From: Todiramphus chloris collaris
Taxonomy: Eukaryota > Chordata > Aves > Coraciiformes > Alcedinidae
Direction of reading: 5' to 3'
Length of the DNA: 64,000 nucleotides
Assembly: GCA_025345505.1 (NCBI GenBank)
Contig: JANVCC010000040.1
Span: 9,206,023-9,270,022, forward strand
Part shown: positions 12,663 through 25,012 of the stretch, piece by piece
Position numbering within the stretch: position 1 is the stretch's first letter
Layout: every line of letters begins with the position of its first letter
Position numbers and translations under genes: made by a program
Notes under the pieces: model-generated
Seen by the model: only the letters and a program-made list of their open reading frames with translations
Databases searched by the model: none
What the model was told of the DNA's origin: nothing

Positions 12663-14323
12663 CTGCAAAACACCTCGGGATTTTTAAAACATACCCTTAA
12701 CGAAACAATTACCTTCTGTATGTTTATCCACTGAACTCAAGAGCAAACAAAGCAAGCTTAATAACTTTTCAGGAGCTTGATGTTTAGACAAAAGTGGTTT
12801 ATTCTGTGGCTCTCCCATCCAACTCACACCTGCTTCCACATTTATTATGGTTAGTTATTAAAAGCAAAACCACTTGGCAAGTATTCGTAAGAGCGAGCTT
12901 CACCTCGCTTTAACAGCTCACATTAAAAAGGTGTTGCTTTCTGAGTGCAGGTTGTGGTGTTAAGTATTTTAGACAAGGTGACATTTAATACAGCAGAGGC
13001 TGCCTTTCCTAAGCTACCTGCCAGAACCTGAGAAAAAAATGGTCAAAAAAGGATTAATCTTACAAACTCTGAAATAGAAACAATATGCAAATACAGAACG
13101 AAAGACAAATTTTCTATTTATCCTCTTTTCTTTCAAACTTTGCTCCATACCTTCCCAGTAACTTACAGTACCTTAAGATTTCTGTTAGGGCTCTGGAAGA
13201 GCCAGATTAGCTGGGGAATGGGAGGATACTCTTTGATGCTCCTGAACACTCCGCTACTAATTTCCATCACACTCTACAACTGTAATTTGCTCCAGACCCT
13301 CGTTTTTCTAAGCAAAACACATGCTGGGTAACAAAGTTTATGTTGTGCCAACTGACTGGTCAGTTCAATGATCAAAAAAGCCTCTTTGGGTGTGGGACGA
13401 GAGCAATCTGAGGAGCCTGCTCCTGTTCTTGCTGCACTATGCTCAAGCAGCATGACCTGGAAACACGCCAGGCATGAGAAACCATCCGCGGTCAGACCGA
13501 CATGACAATCCTAACCTTGTTTTCAAGCACCTGAGAGTTAGGGCTCATTAACTTACAAGTTCTATGTATAATTTTTCATCTCTATTTTAGGACAAAGCTG
13601 CTGAACAAAACAGGCAAGCACCAGCTGTTCCTGCTTTTCCAAAATCTCCTCTACCTGCTTCATTTAAAAGTGTCACAAAGCATTGAAAACAAATATATAT
13701 AACTCCCTAAACATGGAAACGATGGTGGTGTCAAACATATCACAGTGGCACTGAATGAATCAGGCAGAAAGAGGCTGGCTCACCCAAGGGATGCAAGAAA
13801 TTAGCAGTGACTGAGGAAAACCCACAGGAGAGCTACAGTGCTCTCCAGGCTCCCCTCCTGCCTCTGGAGAAGGGTCACACATCACAATGAGCTCGATGGG
13901 TCTGGTAACACAGGGCAATGGGAGGCAATCTGTTTGGGAGACCTGAGGGGAGGAACCACGCCTGGCCATAACAACAGTGCTCTTGTCCTTCTTTAAGAAC
14001 GAGGGGTCCTCTGCTGCTTCCCCAAACCACCCACTGTACAGACCACTGTGGGAATGGGGACAGCCCCTCAGGGGGAGCCCTGCTGCCCTCACTCACTGCT
14101 GCCCATTGACATCATGGCTCCCAAGTTCTGAAAGCTCCCCAGAAAGCCTGGCAACACCCAAGCAAATGATGCCTAAAAATTTAAAATCAAACAGAAATGG
14201 AGGTTTTAGGGAAGGAAGCCTGTCCTCTGCTCAAGAGCCCAGCTTGTTACATCCAGCCACAGCCATTTCTCAACCCAGTGTGATTGATGCAATGAATTAT
14301 CCACCTGTAAATCAAAATCTACA

Positions 14324-14427
14324 TATCCAAAGTTTTAGGAAGATGAATCTAAATGACTGCACCCTGGGCTNNNNNNNNNNTATCCAAAGTTTTAGGAAGA
14401 TGAATCTAAATGACTGCACCCTGGGCT
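14324..14427 (+). repeat. Perfect 47-bp duplication flanking the gap
   Basis: The 47 bases at 14324-14370, ending against the N run, are repeated exactly at 14381-14427, starting directly after it. This is the signature of two contigs that overlap and were scaffolded without being merged. Confidence 0.95.
14371..14380. other. Assembly gap (10 N)
   Basis: Ten consecutive N, the only ambiguous bases in the window. The true gap length cannot be read from the N count. Confidence 0.99.
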
Positions 14428-15027
14428 ACACCCCCAGCAGCGTGGGCAGCAGGGGAGGGGGGACCCTGCCCCTCTGCTCCCAGGGCTCTGGGGACAGAGA
14501 GAGACCCCCCTGCAGTGCTGGGGCCAGCTCGGGAGGCCTCAGCACAGCAGAGACAGGGACCTGGTGGAGCGGGGCCAGAGGAGCCCCAGCAATGCTGGGA
14601 GGGCTGGAACCCCTCTGCTGGGAGCCAGGCTGGGAGAGCTGGGGGGGGTTCAGCCTGGAGAAGGCTCCAGGGAGAACTTCTTGCAGCCTTTCAGGGCTTC
14701 AAGGGCCTGTCAGAAAGATGGGGATGGAGTTTTGAGCAGGGCCTGTTGGGACACAACAAGGGGTGATGGTTTGAAACTAAGAGAGGGAGATTTAGACTGG
14801 AGAGAAGGAAGTAGAAATTTTTGACACCAAGGGTGGTGAGGCCCTGGCCCAGGCTGCCCAGAGAGGTGGTCGATGCCCCATCCCTGGAACCATTGCAGGT
14901 GAGGTTGGCTAGAGCTCTGAGCAACCTGCTCTAGTTGCAGATGTCCCTTCTTACTGCAGGGGGGTTGGACTAGATTAACTTTAAACGTCCCTTCCAACCC
15001 ATTTTATGATTCCATTGTATGATTCTA
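14415..15027 (+). mobile_element. CR1 LINE 3' fragment (sense on plus)
   Basis: It begins in the sequence TGCACCCTGGGCT, part of the duplicated gap flank. It continues through degraded reverse-transcriptase C-terminal sequence (TTCAGCCTGGAGAAGGCTCC, then the GGTGGTGAGGCCCTGGCCCA segment) and ends with TTCCAACCC and the ATTCNATGATTCT-type octamer tail typical of avian CR1. All reading frames are broken. Its 3' part closely matches the fragment at 55838-56047 (shared TGGAACCATTGCAGGTGA and CTCTAGTTGCAGATGTCCCT), so both belong to one subfamily. Confidence 0.92.
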
Positions 15028-18000
15028 ACAAGTGTCCTGGAAACAGAAAGGGCAAAGCAGACAATGTTCCAGTAATCTGCTCTCAGCTTTTATTCTGCTT
15101 GTGACTGTAACTACTGAGACAGAGAAGATGGTGATACAAGGGTCAGGACATTTTCTCCTGCTCTCTTCTAGCTGCCTTGGCTGATATCAGATATGAAAAC
15201 ATCCTTTAAGCACTGAGACAGGTCAGCATTAATGCTGAAAGAACATATGGCCTGTGTACCTGTGTGATGTATGTCTGGACACCAGCATCTGTCCAAACAA
15301 TTAGTCTTTGTCAACAGCACGTGCCCAACCCCAGATGCCCACATTAAGCAAGTCTTCACACATAATGAAAGAGCTGTCATAGATGGAGGACTCTGCAAGC
15401 GCTCAAGAAACTCAAAACAGGGAATCATCACCAAATCCAAATACAAGATGCACAAGCTGTACCATCATCCTCCCAACAGGCAGCTTGTCCAACTAAAAAA
15501 AAAAGACTTTTTTTTATACATTACAACAGCAAACACTCCCAGCCAAGGCAAATGTATTTAAAAAAAGCGGCTGAGCCAAGCCAGCCTGTAAGATTTCCCT
15601 AACAAGCAGCCGTGTCTTGCGCTTGGAAAGCAGCCAGCAGTGCTAGACAGGAGGCCAACCCGGTGGGGAAATCGAAGGCTATCGAGTGTCACTGTGCAGA
15701 TAGAGACAAAACTACAGCTTAGGAAACCCATCCAGGTCTGTGTGCGTGCTCAGGAGGGAATACTAGACAGCAGACCCGGCTCCGCAGTCCTTGTCTGTAG
15801 CACACACTCTATATCCCCGTGTGCAAAGCGGTCACAACATTCCCTTTTAGCAAGGGTGATAAAACCCTTTGCCGTGTGCACCGCTTAGCATTTATGTGGA
15901 AAGTTACCCTGGACAGGTCTCGCACGTCTGCTTGAGGTAAGTAATGTCCCAGGGATTACTGACAAACGCTGCAAATTATCTACTCGAGTAAATATGCTCC
16001 TCCTTGAGGCCTGGTATCCAGCACAGAGTGACTGGTTTATTTTCTCAGCCGAGGCTTGGATAGACATGAAAAAAGGGATGCTGAGGGATGCTGGATTAAA
16101 CAGGCTGTGTTATGTAGCAGGACTGTGATTCCTTTGTTATCTAAAAACTAACGCTGTTGCTTCGCCAAAAACATGAACATTGGGCAATTAATTTAAAATA
16201 GAAGTAACTCGTACAGGAAGGAGATTATATATAGATAAAGAGGAAGAACAAGGGCAGACTACCTGGAATGGAGTTGCTTTCACGTAGAACATTTGGCAAT
16301 TTCAGGGAAATGATCCGTATTTCAGAGCTTTTCCAAATGCTGCCAGAGCACCATGATCACAATGACTCAGTGAAGTTGTACGAAGAAAAGAATCCAAAAT
16401 GGGGACATTTTGAGACTATCCAGAAGGAAATGAAGCACGGCAAGAAAACACACTATTTTTATCAGTGCTTTGTTTCATGTAGCAATTGCAATGTTCAAGG
16501 CAGGCAGCCCAACGCTCAAGAACGCGGTTCCAGCGAGTTACTGGAGTCGCTCTCCTCCACCTTGCAGCCTCCTGCAGGGGCAGCCAGGCCTTGGCAACTC
16601 GTGCCCTGAGACTGGGGAGCCTTTGGATTTACTATTTGCAATTGATGTCTCAGTCTGTACCTCAAATCCTCTTTTCATATCTTTCATGGGAAGAACCTGG
16701 TTTGTTGTTTTTTTTCCTCTGCTACTTGAAAGTAACGATGTCAGATGGAATTTATACACGGATACCTTTGCAGGGCAAGACTCTCCAAGGTTCCCTCAAG
16801 AGTGATGTCTGCCTGGGTGACAAGAACGTGGCTACTTTGCCGAGAAGCTCTCTTAAAACGCACAACTATTCCAGGACAGAAAACACCTTAACTGTTGATA
16901 TACTCCTTGTGAGTAAATTAAAAGCCACTTAGTCACCCAGAATTAATTTTTTTAGGCTCATACCATCTGAAAGACTGATAGAGGCTAGAAGAAAGCTCTT
17001 ATCCATGGTGGTATCGCCAAAAAGAACAGTTTTGAACACTTGGCTTGCATGGCCAAAGGAAGAAACAGCATTTGGGAGAAGAAAACTACCACCTATTTAT
17101 TTTGCATTGCAATCCCTAGGTGTTGGATCTTGTCTCATTGCACATGATGTCTGTAAGCTATAAAATGTTCCATTTCAATGACTATAAGCAGGTTTTATTT
17201 TTTACCTCAGTCTTTTTGATAGGGGCTTTTTGCTCTTTAGAGGATCAGCTGGTTTAATTTTGCCCTGTTTCCTGCAGTATTTAGTTTCAAGATGCTACTG
17301 TACCACAACAAGAAGATGATTTTCAGTTTCAAGAGCTTTAAACCAAACACCTCTTCTCCTCACTAAACACCTTTTCTTTACAACCAAAATATCTGTGGTT
17401 CCTAAAGAACTCACTTGAGTTTTGTTTTTAAATAAAGACCTTGATTTACCAGCTTTCCTGTGGCATTTGGGTAACATGTTTAATTTTACATACTCCAGAC
17501 GCCAGTTACCTCCAGCATTCACCCCGCTCACATCTCCTTTGCTGCTCCTGCACTTTGATCCAAGCGGGGAAAAAAAGGCTCCTAAGCAGGACATTTAAGT
17601 CGCTTCCAGTTACATCCAACTGTAGGTTTGCATCCACATGTGTATGTGTGCTAACCCCGTATGTACTTCAATACAGCAAAAAGCACTCTGCAGGCTCTGC
17701 TGAGCTGAAATGCCTGGGAGCAAAACATCCCGAGGATTCTTTGGCACTTTCACCAGCTATAATGGCAGTGACGAGTAAATGTATGGAGGCTGATGCACAA
17801 GAAGAAGGAGGAAAAGTTTCCTTGGATATCCACTATTTTGTTCCAATGTATAAAAGGTGCTTCCAGCGCTTTCCTGCTAGCTACGCACAGAGTGACTGCA
17901 GGAGCCTGTCTCTGCAGAGATCTGTACTCCTGTTACAGTGCTCTAATGCCCCACAGATACACACCCTTACTGGAATAACATGACCTTCTCCAGTTCAGCA

Positions 18001-19981
18001 TATACTACTGTCCAAGTATTTACTATTTGCAAATTGTGCATAGATAATTATCCTATCAACTTCCCCATGCAGGGAAAAGGCATTTTCATTTGTAGCTGAG
18101 GACTAATATCAGTCTATGTAGAAGCTGCAAGAATTTTGGTGGCATTTGTTTTGGTGTTACTTCATTTTGCATTTCACTGACTTCAAGTGCTGAGGTTTTG
18201 GGGGTTTCATGGCCTCTGTCTCTTTTCTGGAAGCTGTTCTGCTACTGCAGATACTGTGCCTGCGATGGACACACAGGGTCCTTACACACTAACATACCTC
18301 CTTCTACAGAACTGAATCCCTTTCTCCTATCTTTGCTTCTTTTTTTGCATCATTAACTGCTCAAGTTTCTAATATTGTTTTTTAGCTGGCCACTCAAAAC
18401 GCACTGTCCCTGTGCTGCCTCTTCTTCACAGCCAGCCTACGTGATAAGAAACCACAACCCAAGTGTTAAGTTTTTAATATAAATACATCCACTCAATGCC
18501 AATAAAATGCTTCAAGCAGCTGTAATTAAACAGTCTGGAGACAGATCTGCTCGTTAGTACATTCAAAAAGATCTGACAGTCTTTCAAAGAGGAGAAAAAA
18601 AGAGGACAATTGTTCAATGTTGTTAAGTCTTTACTGCAAGAAAAATGAAGTTATCTCCAACAGCCACTAGGAACTGGCACTAACTGGGGACTCAAGGAGG
18701 AGAAGAATTCTGCCAGTCACATTTGGGTTTGGTTGATGCTTGAGGAGGTGGGGAGGTTGTTTCTCTAAAGATGCTGTAAATTTTGTTTAAAAGTTTTTGT
18801 GCTATTTGGAAGCTCTACATGGGATTCCTTATGCTTTGGTATTTTGTCTATCTGTGTCAGTAGGTGTGATCAGCATATGTAACCATCTGCCTCATCAGAA
18901 ATCTATAAGCAGCAAATTGCCTTTCAAGAGTTTCAAAATTGGAATGTAAGGATGTGGAACAGCAATTATTAAAACAAGACGTCAATATGAGAAGATCCAA
19001 TTTTATTTTTTTTAATAATAATTAAACAAAAGTAATTTAATCCAAGAATTTTCTGGAGCTTGTTTAATGGGCAGCACTCACTGGACTGTGCTGGGCACAG
19101 GGAGCTATGCCAAACATGCTGCCTGAGCTAAGGCAGGTGTAGAGGCAGCACGGAGAGGACAGGCAGAGAAGAGGCACTGCCTGGTGCCCTCCCAATGTTT
19201 CTACGGAGGATGAGCTCTTTGGGCAGCAGAGGAGAAAGGCAACCAGCACTGGCTCAGAGCAAGCCCTGCCTCACAGGTGGGAGAAGAGGTCCTGCATGTC
19301 CACACCAGGGAGGTGCAGGTCTGTCCTGCTCCTGAAACCCACTTCCCAAAAGATGATCAGTCTCAAGGGCAGTGGCCTCCAGCTTCTGCTGGCAGAAGCA
19401 AACACTCAAGCTTATGGAAATTCCAATCCATAAGTATTTTCTAAAACTCTCAGCCTGGCTGCAATTTGGTTAGAAGCCTATAGATGAACTTCATGGAGGC
19501 TTTAAAGAACGAGAAAGTCAGCCTATCGCTGGTAAAAGCAGCTGCAAGTGGCAGCAGACTGTCACATCAAAAGGCTGGAGCAACACCCTCCTTTCAAGAG
19601 CTGTACTGGGGCATTTTCACTGTTGCTTTTGAAACACCTACAGCTTGTATGATCAGAAACACTCCAACGGTTAAGCTCTCTTCTCAGACATCTTTAATGC
19701 AAAATGCTGTTACAAAACAGATTTTGCAGGCTCCCAAAGCAAGTACTTCTTGGAAACAGAACTCAGAAATCAGAGTTACATGAGTGAGGATCCAGGTTTT
19801 CAAGTCGAGATAAACAGAATCTTTTGCTAATTTACCATTGGCAAGCTCTGTGTTTAGCAAGAAGGCAAAGAAAACTTCCCTCAGCTCTCTGCAAGGCAAA
19901 TGGAAGCACAGGCAACTATTCCAAGAATTTCACAGCAGTACTTTTCCATTTCCATTATGAAAGATGTCTTAAGCTTTCTTT

Positions 19982-20047
19982 AAAAAAAACAAAACAAAAC
20001 AAAAAACCCCAATAAAAGCAAAACCCAACAACAACAAAAAAACCAAA
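19982..20047. repeat. A-rich (AAAAC)n low-complexity tract
   Basis: Runs of A interrupted by C, including several AAAAC units and AAC triplets. Confidence 0.8.
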
Positions 20048-23000
20048 CTCACACAAAGCCCCAACATTTAAATGTAGTGCTGGAGAACTTCTGTCCTTTT
20101 AACCCACCACAGACTGGCCTGCTTTCCCCACCACCTGCTAGGAATGAAGCTGCAGGTGACTCCCATGAGATGCTGGACAGAATTGTTTCACTTCAATATA
20201 CAGAGTTTCAGCAATACATGTCCTCAAAAACAAGAGTTCACACAGGTGTTTAAGTCAAGGCTTCATGAAGACAGACACCAGTGACCCCCCTAATGCTGCC
20301 TTATTTCCCCCCTGTAAGCCCGGACTAACACAAGTCACCCAGCTGGCTACTGCTGAGCATGCACAGCTCTTCCCTCTGCACCATCAAAGAGGAGCTCTAA
20401 ATACCACATTAAGTCTTCAACTTCACATTAATTTCTGTGTTAATTGGCTGGGGACCCACAAACAGGAAGGAGGACATTACTCTTGAGGAAGAGCTGATTT
20501 CCAGTAACACGGCCACACTGAACAAATTTAACTGTCAGCTTTCACAGTGATTTTTTGGATGAAACATTTTCTGCATCTTCTTACTCCTCAAAGAATTACA
20601 TTTCTAGCCCGAGAATGTCTGAACCCGTAGGTGAGACTGTCAACAACTGACTCGTGTCTATACCAGCAAGACTTCCAAGTTTTCCCTACCAGGTTTGAAG
20701 TGTTGCACGCTCCTTCCTCCTGCTGCCGGCTCTAAAAGGCGAGTTATGGCAAGGGACCGAATAACTGCTCCGTTTGAGATACAGCTTTTATAATTAACTC
20801 TACAGATTGATTTCTGCAGAAATCATTCTTTAACCAGGAGTTCCCTGCTCCCAGAATGGCCTCTACTCAGCTAAGCTATTTAAGAGGCTACCTGGGACTC
20901 AAGTGCATTAAATTTCAGTTTCATCCTTTCAACCAGAGCAATATCTTGAATTAAATTTCATACATCGTATTTCTGTGTGATATTGATATATTCACTGGAG
21001 TTTCAGAGACTATGGTAATTACTGATTGACTTGACTCATTCTGTATTCAGCATCTTCCTGAAAAAAATACCATCTAAGCAAAAAAAAAGCATAATGTTGG
21101 ATTAAATCTACATTTTTTGCTTAATTCACACGTTCATTCAGCACAGCCACCTAAAAGGCTTCAAGAAGCAGCTGCGAATCTCATCAGAAATAAACTGCAA
21201 AATAAACAGATAATTGTCTAAAAAAGGAAACAAAATCCCACTATGCTGTTCTTTATGTCTAGAAGCATTTAGAGATTAGCCAGAATAATCAAAGTTTGGG
21301 CTGTGGAGGAGGACAATAGCGTGCTGTGCTGCCTCGACTGGCGTGAGACAAACCTCTGTGTTCTTAGGAGATAACACAGATGCCATTTGTAAAGCGGTTT
21401 AGACGAGTGCCCCTAATTACATCTCAGGACTCCCAACATGTTTAAATACTCTTGGAGCATTAAGGAATCAACCAGAGAACATGTAATGCAATATAAAAGC
21501 ACTCTTTCGAGTGCCATGAACATCCATAGTGTCATTTACTAATCTCTTGGTGACCAACCCTGAAGTTACGGCAAGACTGAGCAGCGGAGCATCGAAACCA
21601 CAGGCTTAGAAGTTGAGATGTGTAACCCTTATGAAATCAAAATCCCTCCGTTATAGCCCTTGTCCATTTACAGATAATCAAAGCTTCCAATGTGTGTTAA
21701 ATGCATAATCCATAATCCCTGATGCCAAAGGTTGGCAACTGCACTTCAGTAGATGTGGCTACAGTTTTGGTGCCTGGAGACTGTGGTTTGTTGATTGTTT
21801 CATGTTGACTATCACGGTGTTTATTTTATAAAGGAGTAGATTTAATTAAATAGGCTGTTGGAAAAGCAAAGATAGAAGAGTTTGAAATACACACAGTTTC
21901 AGCAGTGAGGAAGGGAAAACACCCCCACAGACTTGGACAGCTACCAGAAACATTTAGATTCAGAGAAAAACTAACTTTAAGGTGATTATTTTCAAAAGCA
22001 TCAGCATTTGTTTGGAACAACATGTATTAGACACCCATGTTCTTGGAGATAACTGAAGGGAAAAAAAAAAGGAGGGAAAAAAAAGGAAAAGAAATTGCGT
22101 CCAGCCTTGTTGGTTACTTTAGGAAGGAGCAAGCCCTTATACCAGGTAAGATGTATTTTTAAAAGCTTTTTCTTCCACATGCTTTGTTCCAACTGTAAAA
22201 ACTGACCTTTGATTTTACCAAGCCATAGACACCACTTGCCCCAGGTGTGGGAGGCAAAGATCTGCAACAGCCAACACAGCTAATGCACCAGCCCCAGTGC
22301 CCAAAAGTCCAGCCCAGGAGGACAAAAGGTATCTGAGATAGTATTTAATATTTTATGTTCGGCAGACTGTCTTCACTGTTCAACAGCACTGTTACTTACA
22401 AGTAATAGAAAAGGGAAAATAGTCCTGCTCTTCACACTGTCTTCACCTAGTCCCTCAAAATTCCCCTCCTGCTGAAGCAGGTCCAGGGGAACAGATCTGT
22501 CTTCCTTTTGACTTGTTTTAAAAAGACCAATACATACGGGAAAAGCTGAACAAATGTCAAATGAGATAAAACAATTTATTTTCATAAAATGCCATTTGAC
22601 CAATTTTTTTAGTACGTATTTTCCATTAGCTCCTCGTTAACAACAACAGCTTATCTGTATGCTTTAGAGCTGAATTTCCTGTTGCTTTAAAGAAAAAAAT
22701 TACAGGAATTGACAGTGCACTGTAGTCTTCAGGGGTTCATCCAAGTATCTAGCTGTTGACATTTAAAACGTCAGGACTGTCAAAATGGCAGAGGGTAGTC
22801 TAGTGTTTATATAACTGTAATTTCCTTCTTTCCATTAAAAAGTTATTAATTAAAAGGTAGTCTCAGCCAGCTTCAAACGCCTCACACACAAACAGCTTCC
22901 TCTGATCCTACTCTACTGAGAAGGGTTTTTTTGGTATGTTTATATTCTACTCAGGTAATAAAAAAATACATCTATAATTCATCTTAGAGCACACACAGGA

Positions 23001-23342
23001 GCAGTAGTAGTGCCTTTGCAAGGCATCTTCCCACAACATGAATGTGCACAGTAAAGCACTGAAGCCTCACTGGTTCACTATCTTGCCAGTTACTAGAACA
23101 CCCTGGCCAAATGAAATTAGAGATATCATGTGAAAAAGTCCAAAACATTCATATCACTAATTACTTTGTCATCTAGTTAAAAGTTTCTAAGCTTTGATGC
23201 TTACACTGCATTTCACTCTCTACATGCATTAAGGAAAAAGCCAAGTTCTGCAGCAAGTCCACAGAAAGATGGTAAAAGGCCAGAACATGTACTAAGCAGG
23301 ACCAGTTGCCCAGCTTACTTAAGTTCTTATGCTCTTCCTTAC

Positions 23343-23435
23343 CTGGGGACACAGGGCCTCAAGCTGGCTGGCTGACATGCGAACCAATTTCACACCTTCT
23401 TCATTGTTCGAAATGGAACAGGCCAAGTTGGCAAC
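23343..23435 (-). CDS. CTNNA1: CTNNA1 exon 10 (M2 subdomain)
   Basis: 93-bp exon, phase 0 at both ends, 31 codons (residues 433-463). The acceptor cctctaacacag ends at 23436 and the donor gtaagg begins at 23342. It encodes VANLACSISNNEEGVKL followed by VRMSASQLEALCPQ. The SASQLEAL segment is alpha-E type (alpha-N has AATQIDSL). It is short, without a 60-codon ORF, and lies between two introns of 10-14 kb, so translation and splice sites are the only support; both are unambiguous. Confidence 0.96.
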
Positions 23436-24928
23436 CTGTGTTAGAGGTAGGGGAACACAAAACACAACTGTTAGAATTAGGCTTTATTTCCCTCTGTAGG
23501 AAACTTTTTACCTGCTCCAAACAATGACCAATGTATAGTCTTGAAATACAAAGCATCCGGATTCGCTCAGTTCTAACCAATTTTGAAACCACTAATGACA
23601 TCTGTTCCTTCTCTAGCCACGAAATCTAACACATCAGATCATAAAACCAGTCATTGAACAGGATAGGGGAGATCACTGTCATCACCAGTTCAGTTTGTTC
23701 TCTCCACTAAAACATACAAGAGCATCATTGGCAGTACTTGAAGTTCCAGTTAAAAAGCTCATTCCCACTTGACAGCAGCAACCGCACACTTAAGAACCCA
23801 ACCCAGCTCGCATACCTCTGAGGATTAAGTATTCTGGTGGCCATAAGCATAGGAATGCTCCCTTTTTCTTGAAACTTCTCTAAATCCTGCTGTTTGCCAA
23901 CCTAAAAGAACTTGGAAGCTCACCATGCCATTCAGCCAGGCAAGTGGTGCGGTGGTGGTGCAAAGCTCAGGCTGTTTTGCTGGTGTTGCACAGAGAGCAC
24001 CTCGGTGACAGAACAGACGTATTTCTATTAATGAATTAACTCAATTTGGCTTAAACTACTTGATGTGCTTCTTATCTATCCAAAGGCTGCAGTGTCAAGG
24101 TGTTGTTGCTCCAGCCCTCCCTTTACACTGTGATTCATCGAATAAAGCCATTTGCTGGTACAGGTGAGCTGGAAGATCCATCCACAATTCTCCATCTGGC
24201 GATGCAAAAAAACTTCACTCCAAAACCTTGACCTGCTGCACAGCAGCATCCTTAACTAGGTCATCTTGAAACAGAAGATTTTCTGTAAACACCCGCCTTT
24301 TAAGAGCACACAGGAAGGGGACAGCAGAGTTTTCTGGTAATTGAAGATACTCCTCATATCGGAGCTACTCTCAGGGGAAGGAATTCTGAAGTAAGTTACA
24401 TTTCTTCACTGACAGGTGAATGACAAGCATGTTATTCTGAGCCATTTGAACACGGAGAGATGTAAAAATAGCACAAAGTGAATGGAGATGAACACCGAGT
24501 ACTGTCCTTTCAGAGACAGAGCAGCCTGCAAAGCCCCTCGGTAAATGTGCTGTAAAAGCATCATCACAAGCCAGCACATGCTCACCAACACCAGTGAACC
24601 TCACTTCTCCATAGACTTGGCTCTGTAAGCTGGGGAAATTCCATTCTTCCTTTAATTAAACTACCTTGTGCATTCCTATAGAAGTCATTCTGAAGTAGTA
24701 TCTGCAGCTGTCTCATGGGATTTTTCCCCTCCCCAAGCCATCCCCTTATGACAGATGTTTCCACACAGAACGCATCGCTGTCCCACAAACCATCAACCAC
24801 ATGCAAACAGACTCAAATGGTGTTTTTCCATCAATCCCATTATTAATTTGGAGACCAAAAAGCAAGTTCCCATTGCAAAGTACACAGCCTCTTCCTCTCT
24901 CCACTTCCCTCCAGTTCCAAGGCGAGTT

Positions 24929-25012
24929 CACAGAATCACAGAATGTTAGGGGCTGGAAGGGACCTTGAAAGATCATCTAGTCCAACCCCCCTGCCAGAGC
25001 AGGATCACCTGG
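24929..25012 (-). mobile_element. CR1 LINE 3' tail fragment (minus strand)
   Basis: About 84 bp beginning with the reverse complement of the CR1 tail (ACAGAATCACAGAATGTTAG), then GGCTGGAAGGGACCTTGAAA, ATCATCTAGTCCAACCCCCC and CAGAGCAGGATCACCTGGA. Only the extreme 3' end is present, as expected for a 5'-truncated insertion. Confidence 0.93.

Larger units (their letters stand above)
12663..23342 (-). other. CTNNA1: CTNNA1 intron 10
   Basis: 10.7-kb GT-AG intron. Recognised contents are the assembly gap with duplicated flanks (14324-14427), a CR1 fragment (14415-15027) and an A/C-rich tract (19982-20047). The remainder is unique, mostly AT-rich sequence with only short spurious frames. Confidence 0.85.

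Noticed and set aside
13977-14735. 252-codon plus-strand open frame
   Set aside because: It runs through the N gap, its duplicated flanks and a CR1 fragment. Its length is produced by the gap and GC-rich repeat sequence, and it has no recognisable protein domain.
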